64,000 bases of DNA from JAUIAI01 sp049680625 (GTDB taxonomy: Bacteria > Pseudomonadota > Gammaproteobacteria > Burkholderiales > Burkholderiaceae_E): positions 11,153 to 75,152 of the forward strand of contig JBAUID010000221.1 of NCBI GenBank assembly GCA_049680625.1, read 5' to 3'. The notes under the pieces were generated by a model, which saw nothing but the letters and a program-made list of their open reading frames with translations, ran no database searches and was not told the origin of the DNA. Both the position numbers and the translations under genes were made by a program. Shown here one piece after another: positions 26,801 to 35,478 of this stretch. The stretch's first letter is position 1; every line of letters begins with the position of its first letter.

Positions 26801-27358
26801 GGACGCAAGACGACTTTCCGTTTCTTTACGCCGCTCTTTGTACTTGGATACACCAGCTGCTTCTTCAAGGTAGATTCGCAGTTCTTCCGGCTTGGCCTCG
26901 ATCAGCCTGGAAATTGTTCCCTGGCCAATGATGCCGTAGGCCCGCGGCCCAAGACCAGTGCCCAAAAACATGTCGTAGACGTCGCGGCGGCGCACCGTCT
27001 GGTTGTTGATCTGGTAGGTGGACTGATTATCACGGGTCAGAATACGCCGCACTGAAATTTCGGCGTATTCGCCCCAGACGCCACCAATCCGGCCAAGGCT
27101 GTTGTCGAAGATCAATTCGACCGAAGCGCGGGATGACGGTTTGCGGTCACTCGAACCACTGAATATGACGTCCTGCATCGAATCGCCGCGCAACTCGGAC
27201 GCTTTGCTCTCGCCCAGCACCCAGCGAACCGCATCAATGACGTTCGATTTGCCACAGCCGTTGGGGCCAACTACACCAACCAGCTGACTGGAAACAAGGA
27301 GTGAGGTCGGGTCAACAAATGATTTGAAGCCAGACAGCTTGATTTGTTTTAGGCGCAC
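23828..27358 (-). CDS. smc: Chromosome partition protein Smc
   Basis: Smc (1176 aa) is the ATPase that organises and segregates the chromosome with ScpAB. Walker A is near residue 32 (VGPNGCGKSNVIDAVRWVLG). A first coiled coil, a hinge domain (about 510-650) and a second coiled coil follow. The ABC signature LLSGGEKALTAIALVFALF and Walker B PFCMLDEVDAPLDDAN are at the C-terminus. The start is GTG at 27358. It is divergent from dapC across a 226-bp spacer. Confidence 0.97.
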   Translation of the reverse strand: MRLKQIKLSGFKSFVDPTSLLVSSQLVGVVGPNGCGKSNVIDAVRWVLGESKASELRGDSMQDVIFSGSSDRKPSSRASVELIFDNSLGRIGGVWGEYAEISVRRILTRDNQSTYQINNQTVRRRDVYDMFLGTGLGPRAYGIIGQGTISRLIEAKPEELRIYLEEAAGVSKYKERRKETESRLASTRDNLTRVEDIDRELTSRIERLHKQAEVAGRYKKMDEDRLKKQRMLWLVKRNDARDNQVKAAASTAQAATELEHTISQLRATETRAEAIRQQYEEAGSAVHSAQGAYYEANAEVSRIEAEITRITENTEQLRNQIQRFDLEVESLSQRESETTEQFEQTTARLAQAREQSNIAAAAVEARRAELRSASERLLQASATLEQTRAAENENRRILELAEAQKRSAVDQLESVANRRARARGEEHELSVFDVGSLDSAKLAVTVALARESDAGTQVSELQKAWSDNEIQRAPAQQALREAEAKFAQVDARIDALRDLQNRLDRQNDMHDWLAQREMGELQPVWQRLRVSDDWDAAVENILREKVSAIEISDLHRGVGLAAEQPPAKLVLFTADAKGAALSAEQPSGLKPLSAVVQCQDDSVRRHISDWLHGCYLAESLEDAMRRRSLLPAGAEFVVRDGHRVSASSIQLFAADNEREGVLKRQHELENLSRDRRAHELRVEETKNNAAKIESAAASQKAALDRAQSEQAQLARDLSSAQILAQRYEQQADQVRLDKERLAKVVAECDAEKERLETLLTSLDTDLEERASQAQNLSAQTESARSELALTDEQVSALRDSLREAETSEQQAQFDVRSMSDAVERFNQSLAEIKERSVQLTQDLAIAREQLGGLDNETPNEQLQICLQTRTEREQALSQARQKQEELAGELRVVDEKRMTLEREREPMMQRGTDLQLKEQAARLAVEQFQEQLDEAGIDQAAEGLLSASFAETPKSGWLQSEVARLNKQIESLGAVNLAALEELEEASERKDFLDKQLADLNEAIDTLEDAIRRIDKETRELLQETFDSVNKHFGTLFPELFGGGDARLELTGEEILDAGITVMAHPPGKRNTSIHLLSGGEKALTAIALVFALFQLNPAPFCMLDEVDAPLDDANTERYRNMVTRMSEQTQFVFISHNKIAMEMAQQLIGVTMAERGVSRIVAVDLDQAAEFAEAA

Positions 27359-27432
27359 TGATTAGTCCCTGAAGGCGGTACCGAAAATCGACCGGGTGCT
27401 GCAAAAATTCATATCTTTCTGCGCACCACCCC

Positions 27433-27460
27433 GATGCTTTCGGGTTCGTATAATAGCATC
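27433..27460 (+). promoter_or_regulatory. dapC promoter -10 inside an inverted repeat (smc/dapC divergent region)
   Basis: A perfect TATAAT lies at 27449-27454 on the plus strand. On the minus strand the same bases plus neighbours read TATTAT, so one region may serve both dapC and smc. The -10 is flanked by GATGCT (27433-27438) and AGCATC (27455-27460), inverted copies 16 bp apart, which would suit a dimeric regulator. No strong -35 is visible in either direction. Confidence 0.4.
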
Positions 27461-27584
27461 GCAGGCCGGCCGTTAAATTTGCCGACTCGAACCCAAAATC
27501 AGCCAATCCAACAACCCCGCCAGGTGACGCTCAGAGTCCGCTGCACGCACCACCGCTTCCTCAATACAGCCCCAGGAAAATCGA

Positions 27585-28769
27585 TTGAATCCACTTTTTG
27601 AACGTTTACACCCCTACCCGTTTGAACGTTATCGCGTACTACTTCAATCGGCCAGCCCACCCGACGACTTAGCGCCAGTGGATTTGTCTATAGGCGAACC
27701 GAAACACCCAACCCCCGCGGTTTTGCGTGACGCACTGGTGGCAGACCTCGACGGCCTCGGACGCTACCCCTCCACCGCGGGTATCCCACAACTTAGAGAA
27801 GCTATAGCCGGGTGGTTAATGCGCCGATTCTCCCCGGTAGCCATTGACCCGGGAACCAACGTGCTTCCGGTCCTGGGAAGCAGGGAAGCGCTGTTTGCCG
27901 TGGCGCAGACAATTCTGAACCCGTACGCCGACGATGTTGTCTTATGCCCAAACCCGTTTTATCAAATCTATGAAGGAGCCGCCCTCATGACCGGCGCAAC
28001 CCCGGTCTACGTGCCCCTGACTCCCGATGCGGCTATGACAATGGACTGGTCATCCGTAGCCACGGATATTTGGCCGCGAGTCCGCCTCGTTTACGTTTGC
28101 AGCCCCGGAAACCCAACGGGCACCGTCATGAAGCTCGATGAATGGCGGTATTTATTTGAACAATCCGATAAATTCGGTTTTGTGATCGCGGCTGATGAGT
28201 GTTACTCCGAGCTTTACCGGTCCGGGGATATACCCCCCATTGGTGGCTTGCAGGCAGCTGCCACGCTGGGGCGGGACCTGACCCGCCTGGTTGCGTTTGG
28301 CAGCTTGTCCAAACGCTCGAATGCCCCGGGCCTGCGCTCCGGATACGTCGCCGGCGACCCGGCAATCATTGCCCAGTTCCTTAAATATCGGACCTACCAT
28401 GGCAGTGCGATGAGTCCGATCGTCCAAAGCGCGTCAATCGCGGCCTGGAACGACGAAGAACACGTCATCGCGAACCGAGCCCTGTACGACGAGAAATTTA
28501 CAGCCCTGGCACCAATTCTCTCGTCTGTCGTCGATATCGAGATGCCCCAGGCAGGATTTTATTTCTGGGCAAAAGTTCGTGATGGAAACGACCAGTCGTT
28601 CAGTCAACGCGCATATCACCAATATAATGTGAGAGTACTACCCGGCAGCTTTCTTGGTAGAGAATCCAATGGCCAGAACCCTGGTGCCGGACGGATTCGT
28701 ATTGCCCTGGTTGACACCCTCGACCAATGCCTGATTGCTGCGCGGAGACTGCAGAAAATGGCGGCCTGA
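27585..28769 (+). CDS. dapC: Succinyldiaminopimelate transaminase
   Basis: DapC (394 aa) is a fold-type I PLP aminotransferase that makes N-succinyl-L,L-diaminopimelate in the succinylase branch of lysine and mDAP synthesis. The N-terminus NPLFERLHPYPFERYRVLL is characteristic of DapC. LSIGEPKHPTP, SPGNPTGTVM and the PLP-lysine region FGSLSKRSNAPGLRSGYVAG are intact. The start is TTG at 27585 with AGGA 6-10 nt upstream. It heads a run with dapD, pilU, yffB and dapE. Confidence 0.92.
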   Translation: MNPLFERLHPYPFERYRVLLQSASPPDDLAPVDLSIGEPKHPTPAVLRDALVADLDGLGRYPSTAGIPQLREAIAGWLMRRFSPVAIDPGTNVLPVLGSREALFAVAQTILNPYADDVVLCPNPFYQIYEGAALMTGATPVYVPLTPDAAMTMDWSSVATDIWPRVRLVYVCSPGNPTGTVMKLDEWRYLFEQSDKFGFVIAADECYSELYRSGDIPPIGGLQAAATLGRDLTRLVAFGSLSKRSNAPGLRSGYVAGDPAIIAQFLKYRTYHGSAMSPIVQSASIAAWNDEEHVIANRALYDEKFTALAPILSSVVDIEMPQAGFYFWAKVRDGNDQSFSQRAYHQYNVRVLPGSFLGRESNGQNPGAGRIRIALVDTLDQCLIAARRLQKMAA

Positions 28770-28828
28770 ATAATTTGAGGCCGATGTCCCGAAGACCCGA
28801 AGAACGATAACGAATACAGAACCAGCCC

Positions 28829-29650
28829 ATGAGTGAATTAAAGTCCCTGATTGAACAAGCCTGGGAAGATCGGTCAACGATTGATCCCGCAAGCGCCACT
28901 TCTCAATTGCGTGATGCCGTTGTCGAGGTCCTCGCCGACCTCGACCAGGGCCGGGCCCGGGTTGCTGAGAAAATTGACGGGGAGTGGGTGGTACATCAGT
29001 GGCTCAAAAAGGCTGTACTGCTGTCATTCCGACTCGAGGACAATGTGCCGATGGCGGCAGGTTCTTTACAGTTCTACGATAAAGTGCCGACCAAATTTGA
29101 CGGCTTCGGTGCTGCCGACTTCGGGGCAGGTGGCTATCGCGTGGTGCCACCTGCCGTCGCCCGGCGTGGAGCCTTTATTGCCCGCAACGTGGTGCTGATG
29201 CCATCCTATGTGAATATTGGCGCCTACGTCGACGAAGGCACGATGGTTGATACCTGGGCAACCGTTGGGTCATGTGCCCAGATCGGTAAGAACGTTCATT
29301 TGTCCGGAGGTGTTGGCATTGGCGGCGTACTTGAGCCACTACAGGCCAATCCGACCATTATCGAAGACAACTGCTTCATCGGCGCTCGCTCCGAAGTCGT
29401 CGAAGGTGTCATTGTCGAAGAAAACTCCGTGTTATCGATGGGTGTATTCATCAGTCAGAGTACAAAAATTTACGATCGCACAACCGGCGAAATCATTTAC
29501 GGCCGCGTGCCTTCGGGCTCGGTGGTTGTTCCAGGGTCACTGCCATCGCCCGACGGGAAGGTCAGTCTGTATTGCGCGGTCATCGTCAAGCGCGTTGATG
29601 CACAAACCAGAGCGAAAACCGCAATCAACGAACTGCTGCGCGGAGACTGA
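28829..29650 (+). CDS. dapD: Tetrahydrodipicolinate N-succinyltransferase
   Basis: DapD (273 aa) transfers succinyl from succinyl-CoA to tetrahydrodipicolinate, the step before DapC. It has an N-terminal alpha-helical domain (LIEQAWEDRSTIDP) and a left-handed beta-helix. FIARNVVLMPSYVNIGAYVD, MVDTWATVGSCAQIGKNVHL and the GGVLEPLQANPTIIEDNCFI stretch are highly conserved. It starts 59 bp after dapC and is followed 2 bp later by pilU. Confidence 0.97.
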   Translation: MSELKSLIEQAWEDRSTIDPASATSQLRDAVVEVLADLDQGRARVAEKIDGEWVVHQWLKKAVLLSFRLEDNVPMAAGSLQFYDKVPTKFDGFGAADFGAGGYRVVPPAVARRGAFIARNVVLMPSYVNIGAYVDEGTMVDTWATVGSCAQIGKNVHLSGGVGIGGVLEPLQANPTIIEDNCFIGARSEVVEGVIVEENSVLSMGVFISQSTKIYDRTTGEIIYGRVPSGSVVVPGSLPSPDGKVSLYCAVIVKRVDAQTRAKTAINELLRGD

Positions 29651-29652
29651 TC

Positions 29653-30891
29653 ATGTCGTCAGGCAATATGGAAAAGCTGTTACGTTTCATGGCCGACAAG
29701 TCGGCATCAGACTTGTTCCTTTCGGCCGGCTCGCCAGTGATGGTGAAAATAGATGGTGTTGCCCGTCCGATAAACGAACAAGTTCTGAACCCTGCCAAGG
29801 TCGAGATGCTGATTCGCGAAATCATCACCGACCGGCAGTGGCAGACCTTTGATCTTGAGCACGAGCTCAATATTGGCTACGGTTTGCGTGACGTAGGAAG
29901 CTTTCGGGTCAACATCTTCCAGCAACGTGGCACGGCAGCCGCTGTGGTCCGGTTTATTCCGGGGGTCATTCCGTCAATTGACGACCTGCATCTGCCGCCT
30001 AATTTATCGGATCTGGTACTCGAAAAACGAGGTCTGCTGCTTATGGTCGGTGCGACCGGGTCGGGTAAGTCAACGTCCCTGGCGGCGCTTATTGATCACC
30101 GCAACCAGAACAAACCCGGGCACATTCTGACCCTTGAAGACCCGATCGAGTTTACTTTCAAGAACAAGAAATCAATTGTTAATCAGCGCCAGATTGGCAC
30201 TGACACGAGCTCTATTGAAATTGCGCTTAAAAACGCAATGCGCCAGGCGCCAGACTGTATTCTTATTGGCGAGATTCGTGACATCACGGCAATGTCGATG
30301 GCACTTGCTTACGCACAGTCTGGCCACCTGGTGCTGGCCACCTTGCACGCCAACAACGCCAACCACGCGCTGAACCGAATCATTAATTTTTATGCGCCGG
30401 AAAACCGCCGTTCTTTGTTATCTGATCTGTCAGCCACGTTGAAAGCAATTATGTCGCAGCGCCTGATTCCTTCTGCTGACGGCGGCCGGATTCCTGCAGT
30501 TGAGGTAATGCTCAACACCCGCCTGATCGCTGAACTCATTGAACAAGCCAGGCTGAGCGAAATTAAAGAGGCAATGGAAAAAAGCCTGGCCCCGGGGTCA
30601 ATCACCTTTGATCAGTCGCTCGCAACTCTTGTACGCTTAGGACAGGTTTCAAAAGAAGATGCCATGGCCAATGCGGACTCTCCGACAAATCTGCTGTGGA
30701 ATCTGGAAAACGCAGGCTCGGAAGACGTTCCCCTTCCGGCTAAGAAGGCAGCGCCGGCTGGCCCAGCGCGCTCCGTGCTTGCTGGTACAACACCAGTCAA
30801 CGATAACGCAGACGCGTTACGTGGCAAACCGGTTGGTGACAACAACGCGGACGGTGATGCCTCATTTTCGGATTTCCTGTTGAATGTGTGA
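29653..30891 (+). CDS. pilU: PilT/PilU-family type IV pilus ATPase (PilU-like)
   Basis: This 412-aa hexameric secretion ATPase would power type IV pilus retraction and twitching. It has an N-terminal PAS-like domain (ASDLFLSAGSPVMVKIDG). The catalytic core carries Walker A (VGATGSGKSTSLAALI), the Asp box (LEDPIEFTF), Walker B (DCILIGEIRD) and the His box (HLVLATLHANNANHAL). The tail GSITFDQSLATLVRLGQVSK followed by NADSPTNLLWNLEN is a PilU rather than PilT feature. The last ~50 residues are a low-complexity Ala/Pro/Asp extension. pilT is not next to it. The gene sits 2 bp after dapD within the lysine genes. Confidence 0.88.
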   Translation: MSSGNMEKLLRFMADKSASDLFLSAGSPVMVKIDGVARPINEQVLNPAKVEMLIREIITDRQWQTFDLEHELNIGYGLRDVGSFRVNIFQQRGTAAAVVRFIPGVIPSIDDLHLPPNLSDLVLEKRGLLLMVGATGSGKSTSLAALIDHRNQNKPGHILTLEDPIEFTFKNKKSIVNQRQIGTDTSSIEIALKNAMRQAPDCILIGEIRDITAMSMALAYAQSGHLVLATLHANNANHALNRIINFYAPENRRSLLSDLSATLKAIMSQRLIPSADGGRIPAVEVMLNTRLIAELIEQARLSEIKEAMEKSLAPGSITFDQSLATLVRLGQVSKEDAMANADSPTNLLWNLENAGSEDVPLPAKKAAPAGPARSVLAGTTPVNDNADALRGKPVGDNNADGDASFSDFLLNV

Positions 30892-30939
30892 CCACTCTGA
30901 TGCACCCACCGTCCAAACCCCCGCCTGCGGAGTTCCCTA

Positions 30940-31347
30940 ATGTCCGCAGCCAAGAACGACCCGATTACCTTATTCGGTATCTCCAATTGCGACCAGGTAC
31001 GCAAAGCGCGCAAACTGCTCAAAGCTCAGGGGGTTGAATACCAATTCCACGACTTTCGCAAAGACGGCCTCACCGAAGACTTACTCGATCAATGGATGCG
31101 ACATGTCCCATGGGACGCACTGCTAAATAAGCGCGGCCGCAGCTGGCGCCAACTTAGTGACAGTGAGCGCTCTGCAATTACCGATCAGGGTTCTGCCCAG
31201 GAAGCGATGCTCAATGAACCGACCTTGATTAAGCGACCTGTGCTGACGACCGGCCCGCACGTCCTGGTGGGGTTCTCTGAATCGGTTTATTTGCGAACCC
31301 TTGGCCTGCAGGCATTGCCAGACGGAACAGAAAGTAAAGAAAAATAG
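30940..31347 (+). CDS. ArsC-like reductase of the YffB/Spx family
   Basis: This 135-aa thioredoxin-fold protein of the ArsC/Spx family starts TLFGISNCDQVRKARKLLKA. The single N-terminal Cys matches the YffB active site, without a CXXC. HDFRKDGLTEDLLDQWM and IKRPVLTTGPHVLVGFSESV are the other family markers. YffB is thought to be a glutathione-dependent reductase, but its physiological substrate is not settled. It lies 3 bp before dapE, the same pairing as in E. coli. Confidence 0.85.
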   Translation: MSAAKNDPITLFGISNCDQVRKARKLLKAQGVEYQFHDFRKDGLTEDLLDQWMRHVPWDALLNKRGRSWRQLSDSERSAITDQGSAQEAMLNEPTLIKRPVLTTGPHVLVGFSESVYLRTLGLQALPDGTESKEK

Positions 31348-31350
31348 ACA

Positions 31351-32481
31351 ATGAACAAAGTGCTTGAACTGACCGAACAATTGATTCGGATTCCGTCGGT
31401 AACACCGGAGGACCTGGGTTGCCAGGAAGTTTTAATCGGACGACTGAGTCCACTTGGCTTTCACTGTGAAGTGCTAAAGTTTGGGGACGTCACGAACTTG
31501 TGGGCGGTACTCGATACCGGCAAGCCCGGGCCCTTGCTGATGTTTGCCGGTCATACTGACGTCGTGCCGACGGGGCCGCTTGATGAGTGGGACAGCGACC
31601 CGTTTACGCCGGAAATTCGAGATGGCATGTTGTTCGGTCGCGGTGCCGCAGACATGAAAACGTCGATCGCGGCCTTTGTGATTGCCTGTGAGCAAGTCAA
31701 CAAAGATTTGCTTTGTGGCTCTGTGGCACTACTGATCACCTCCGATGAAGAAGGCCCGGCCATCGACGGCACCGTTCGGGTGGTTCAACTACTGAAAGAG
31801 CGAGGAATTAAGCCTGACTACACAATCGTGGGCGAACCAACGTCTGTTGATAAGCTCGGCGACATGATAAAAAACGGCCGGCGCGGCTCACTGGGTGGCC
31901 GACTAACCGTGAACGGCGTTCAGGGCCATATTGCTTACCCCCATCTGGCACGAAACCCGATTCATGAAGCAGCCCCCGCACTGGCGGAACTGGCTAAATT
32001 TGAGTGGGATAAAGGCAATACGTATTTCCCACCAACCAGCTGGCAAGTCTCCAACATCCACGGCGGCACCGGGGCCAGTAATATTATTCCCGGGTCTGTT
32101 CAAGTCGACTTTAACTTTCGATTTAGCACCGAAAATACAGCCGACAGCCTGCAGGCCACAGTCACCAGTATTCTCGAGCAACATCAGCTCGACTATGACT
32201 TGGAGTGGCGGCTATCAGGGCAGCCGTTTCTGACTGAACGGGGCCCGCTGAGTGAAGCCCTGAGCAGTTCCATCGAGGCGGTGACCGGTATGACAACCGA
32301 GCTATCGACAACGGGTGGAACTTCTGACGGACGCTTTATCGCCAATATCTGCGATCAAGTCATTGAATGTGGTCCGGCCAATGCGAGCATCCACAAAATC
32401 AACGAGTATGTCCGGGTTGCCGATATGGAGCCGCTTGAAAACATTTATCGCCAGGTCATCATCAAGCTGCTTGGCGAATGA
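31351..32481 (+). CDS. dapE: Succinyl-diaminopimelate desuccinylase
   Basis: DapE (376 aa) is a di-zinc M20-family hydrolase that releases L,L-diaminopimelate. The metal and catalytic residues are present in FAGHTDVVPTG, GRGAADMKTSIAAFV, SDEEGPAIDGT and, at the end, CGPANASIHKINEYV. The dimerisation domain carries GRRGSLGGRLTVNGVQGHIA. It overlaps prmB by 4 bp (ATGA). With dapC and dapD, three succinylase-branch enzymes are encoded within 5 kb. Confidence 0.97.
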   Translation: MNKVLELTEQLIRIPSVTPEDLGCQEVLIGRLSPLGFHCEVLKFGDVTNLWAVLDTGKPGPLLMFAGHTDVVPTGPLDEWDSDPFTPEIRDGMLFGRGAADMKTSIAAFVIACEQVNKDLLCGSVALLITSDEEGPAIDGTVRVVQLLKERGIKPDYTIVGEPTSVDKLGDMIKNGRRGSLGGRLTVNGVQGHIAYPHLARNPIHEAAPALAELAKFEWDKGNTYFPPTSWQVSNIHGGTGASNIIPGSVQVDFNFRFSTENTADSLQATVTSILEQHQLDYDLEWRLSGQPFLTERGPLSEALSSSIEAVTGMTTELSTTGGTSDGRFIANICDQVIECGPANASIHKINEYVRVADMEPLENIYRQVIIKLLGE

Positions 32482-33401
32482 CCAGCCCCGCAGGCAGGCA
32501 AAAGACAGTCGGGCAACTGATCGAATTCGCTGTCGATTTGCTGGACAAAGCCGAACTGAGCTTTGGCCACGGCTCAGACAATCCGGCGGACGAAGCGATC
32601 CATCTGGTTTTGTTCAGCCTGCAAATCCGTCATGACGACTACTCGTCAAGCCTGAACTGTGCAGTAGCTGATCAGCAATGGGACGCCGCTGTCGGCTTGA
32701 TAAACCAACGAATCTCAACTCGCCAACCCGCGCCCTACCTGACCGGTATCGCCTGGCTGCACGGCCTGGAGTTTATTGCCGACAGGCGAGCATTGATTCC
32801 GCGCTCATTGCTGGTTGAAGCGATGAGCGACAGCCTGCAAGACTGGATGCAGACCATGCTCGAGCATGATTATCCGGCTCACTGGCCCGGACAAATCCTC
32901 GATTTGTGTTGTGGCTCGGGCAGTATTGCAATCCACGCGGCCATGCACTTTCACCAGGCCAAAGTACTGGCCAGTGACCTCAGCGAGGATGCGCTTAGCC
33001 TGTGCCGTGAAAACCTTACCCGTCATGATTTGCAAACCCGTATCGAAGCGATCCAGTCCGATTTATTTTCGGAGATCACGAATCGTCGCTTTGACCTGAT
33101 TCTCTGTAATCCGCCTTATGTTAATGACGCGTCAATGTGCGCGCTGCCCAATGAATTCCTGGCAGAACCCGATGCTGCGTTACGTGGGGGTTACGATGGC
33201 ATGGAGGTGATTGCCCGGATTCTCGAACAGGCACCGGATCACCTGACTGAACACGGTTTAATAGTCATTGAAATTGGCCATGAAGCACAAGGTTTTGAAG
33301 ATCGCTTTAGTGAGCTGGAATTCAGCTACCTTCCCGTGACGGCCGGTGATCAAATGGTAGTTGTATTAACCCGCTTCCAACTGATCGAAGGCGTGGCGTG
33401 A
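32478..33401 (+). CDS. prmB: 50S ribosomal protein L3 N(5)-glutamine methyltransferase
   Basis: PrmB (307 aa) methylates a glutamine of ribosomal protein L3 with SAM. An N-terminal helical domain is followed by a Rossmann fold with ILDLCCGSGSIAIHAAMHF, ASDLSEDALSLCRENL and the glutamine-MTase motif FDLILCNPPYVND. The NPPY motif alone would also fit PrmC. The length of the N-terminal domain and the position after dapE favour PrmB. It overlaps the next gene by 4 bp. Confidence 0.88.
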   Translation: MTSPAGRQKTVGQLIEFAVDLLDKAELSFGHGSDNPADEAIHLVLFSLQIRHDDYSSSLNCAVADQQWDAAVGLINQRISTRQPAPYLTGIAWLHGLEFIADRRALIPRSLLVEAMSDSLQDWMQTMLEHDYPAHWPGQILDLCCGSGSIAIHAAMHFHQAKVLASDLSEDALSLCRENLTRHDLQTRIEAIQSDLFSEITNRRFDLILCNPPYVNDASMCALPNEFLAEPDAALRGGYDGMEVIARILEQAPDHLTEHGLIVIEIGHEAQGFEDRFSELEFSYLPVTAGDQMVVVLTRFQLIEGVA

Positions 33402-35356
33402 TTCGGTTCAAATCAATAACCCTCTCGCGCGGCGGAAGCAACTTGTTGTTCAATGCTGATGCATCGGTTTCACCAGGTGAGCGACTGGCATTGATTGGGC
33501 CCAACGGCAGCGGCAAAACAACCTTGCTCAAGGCCCTGGTCGGCGAAGTGTTACCGGATGCCGGTGATATTGAAATGCCGACAATGGCGATCAACTTGCT
33601 GCAACAACACGCGCCGCGCAGCACTAAGCCGGGATGGCGATACGTACTAGACTCGGATGAAGCACTGACTAGCGCGCAGTCAGCGCTTGATAACGCACAG
33701 GCATCCGACGACGGCATGGCAATTGCATCAGCGCTGGACGCGTGGCAACTGGCAGGTGGCGATACCGCAGAGGCACGTTGCCGCGAACTGCTAAACGGAC
33801 TGGGTTTTGACAATGCCCAAACTGAACTACCGGTAGACGCGTTATCCGGTGGCTGGCGTATGCGTCTGAACCTGGCCCGGGTGTTGTTCCGTCCCTGTGA
33901 CCTGCTAATGCTTGATGAGCCAACCAACCATCTGGATCTTGACGCAGTATTGTGGCTCGAGCGTCATTTACTGCGCCATGATGCAACAATTCTGATTGTC
34001 TCGCATGATCGTGATTTTCTTGATGCGGTTGTCAACGGCACTTTATCGATTGAAGACGCAAGCCTGCGTCGCTACAAAGGTGGCTACTCGGCCTGCGAAG
34101 CTCAACGGGCACAACGAATTGCCGACACCGAGCGCCAGTCAGAGCAAACCAAACGAGAAGCAGATCGACTCCAGTCTTTTGTCGATCGATTTCGCGCCCA
34201 GGCGACCAAGGCCCGCCAGGTTCAAAGCCGAATCAAGGCCATGGAAAAGCTGGTGATCTCGGCACCGTTGAACCGGGCATCACGCCTGAACCTGAAGTTT
34301 GATGATGTCGGGCGAATGCCGGACCCGGTTGTCTACACCGAAGATATGCGCATCGGTTATGGTGACGTGAGCATTTTGAACAGTATTAATCTCAAGGTCG
34401 AACGCGGCGCGCGCATTGGCATTCTTGGCCGCAACGGTGGCGGCAAGACAACCTTAATACGCAGCCTTACCGGAGAACTCCCTCTGCTTGGCGGGGAGTG
34501 TCATCGTTCACCCCAGGTTCGGGTTGGCTATTTTGCACAGGATGCCGTCGATTTTCTGCGCGCTGACGACTCCGCACTTGACCATCTTCGAAGAGAAGCG
34601 GCAAAACATGCACCACAACCGCCGGCGGATGGTGAACTGCGCAAGTGGCTCGGACGATTTGCGTTCCGCGACGAGGATGCTATTAGACCCGTCGGACCAA
34701 TGTCTGGTGGAGAACGCGCGCGGTTGGTGCTATCGATGATTCTCTGGGTTCGGCCCCAGCTTCTGGTTCTGGACGAACCAACAAACCACCTGGATGCCGC
34801 AACCCGAGACGCACTAACCGATGCCCTGCTCGATTTCGACGGTGTATTGATGCTGGTTTCTCACGATCGCTACCTACTCAGGGCCTGCGTCGACCGCTTC
34901 ATCCTCGTTCGAGATGGTTCTGCTGAAGAATTTGACGGCGATCTGGACGACTATGCGCGCTGGCTGCGTCAGCAGGACAAAAACCCTGGTGCCAAGCGGA
35001 GTAACGCAGAAAAACCAGCTCAGAGTACGGATTCGACCAATGACGAAAGCAATTCGAAATCGAACCGAAAGGCTGACCGTCAGGCTGCGGCTTCCCGCCG
35101 TAATCAACACGCCACCACTCGCCGGCCGATCCAAAAAGAGCTGGGGCTGATCGAAAAACAGATGGCAACCCTGGAAGCCCAGCTCAGCGCCCTCGCTATA
35201 CAACTCGGCGACCCGAGCTTTTATAACGACCCGGACAAATCTGCTGACAGTCTGCGGCAGCATAGCGTTCTCGACACAAAACAGCAGGCACTGGAGGCGC
35301 GTTGGCTGGAACTGACAGAAGCCCTCGAAGCAATGGATAGGCCAATAAACAATTAG
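33398..35356 (+). CDS. ABC-F family ATPase (YheS-like)
   Basis: This 652-aa cytosolic twin-ATPase has no membrane domain. Each half has Walker A (GPNGSGKTTLLKAL; GRNGGGKTTLIRSL), a signature (LSGGWRMRLNLARVLF; MSGGERARLVLSMIL) and Walker B (LLMLDEPTNHLD; LLVLDEPTNHLD). The interdomain linker is about 90 residues and charged. The C-terminus is a coiled coil after a Lys/Ser-rich stretch. ABC-F proteins act on the ribosome E site during stalled translation. The N-terminus MIRFKSITLSRGGSNLLFNA resembles YheS more than EttA or Uup. It starts at GTG, overlapping prmB by 4 bp, another ribosome-related gene. Confidence 0.88.
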   Translation: MIRFKSITLSRGGSNLLFNADASVSPGERLALIGPNGSGKTTLLKALVGEVLPDAGDIEMPTMAINLLQQHAPRSTKPGWRYVLDSDEALTSAQSALDNAQASDDGMAIASALDAWQLAGGDTAEARCRELLNGLGFDNAQTELPVDALSGGWRMRLNLARVLFRPCDLLMLDEPTNHLDLDAVLWLERHLLRHDATILIVSHDRDFLDAVVNGTLSIEDASLRRYKGGYSACEAQRAQRIADTERQSEQTKREADRLQSFVDRFRAQATKARQVQSRIKAMEKLVISAPLNRASRLNLKFDDVGRMPDPVVYTEDMRIGYGDVSILNSINLKVERGARIGILGRNGGGKTTLIRSLTGELPLLGGECHRSPQVRVGYFAQDAVDFLRADDSALDHLRREAAKHAPQPPADGELRKWLGRFAFRDEDAIRPVGPMSGGERARLVLSMILWVRPQLLVLDEPTNHLDAATRDALTDALLDFDGVLMLVSHDRYLLRACVDRFILVRDGSAEEFDGDLDDYARWLRQQDKNPGAKRSNAEKPAQSTDSTNDESNSKSNRKADRQAAASRRNQHATTRRPIQKELGLIEKQMATLEAQLSALAIQLGDPSFYNDPDKSADSLRQHSVLDTKQQALEARWLELTEALEAMDRPINN

Positions 35357-35478
35357 CCTGACAAAATCAGCCCCGGTTCGGAACAAGACAGCAGCCCGTG
35401 GCCTGATAGACTCAAAACTAACCGGTCAGCAGGAAATCTCGAGGTCTCTGCGCTGATCACCAGTAGTAAGGAGACACA

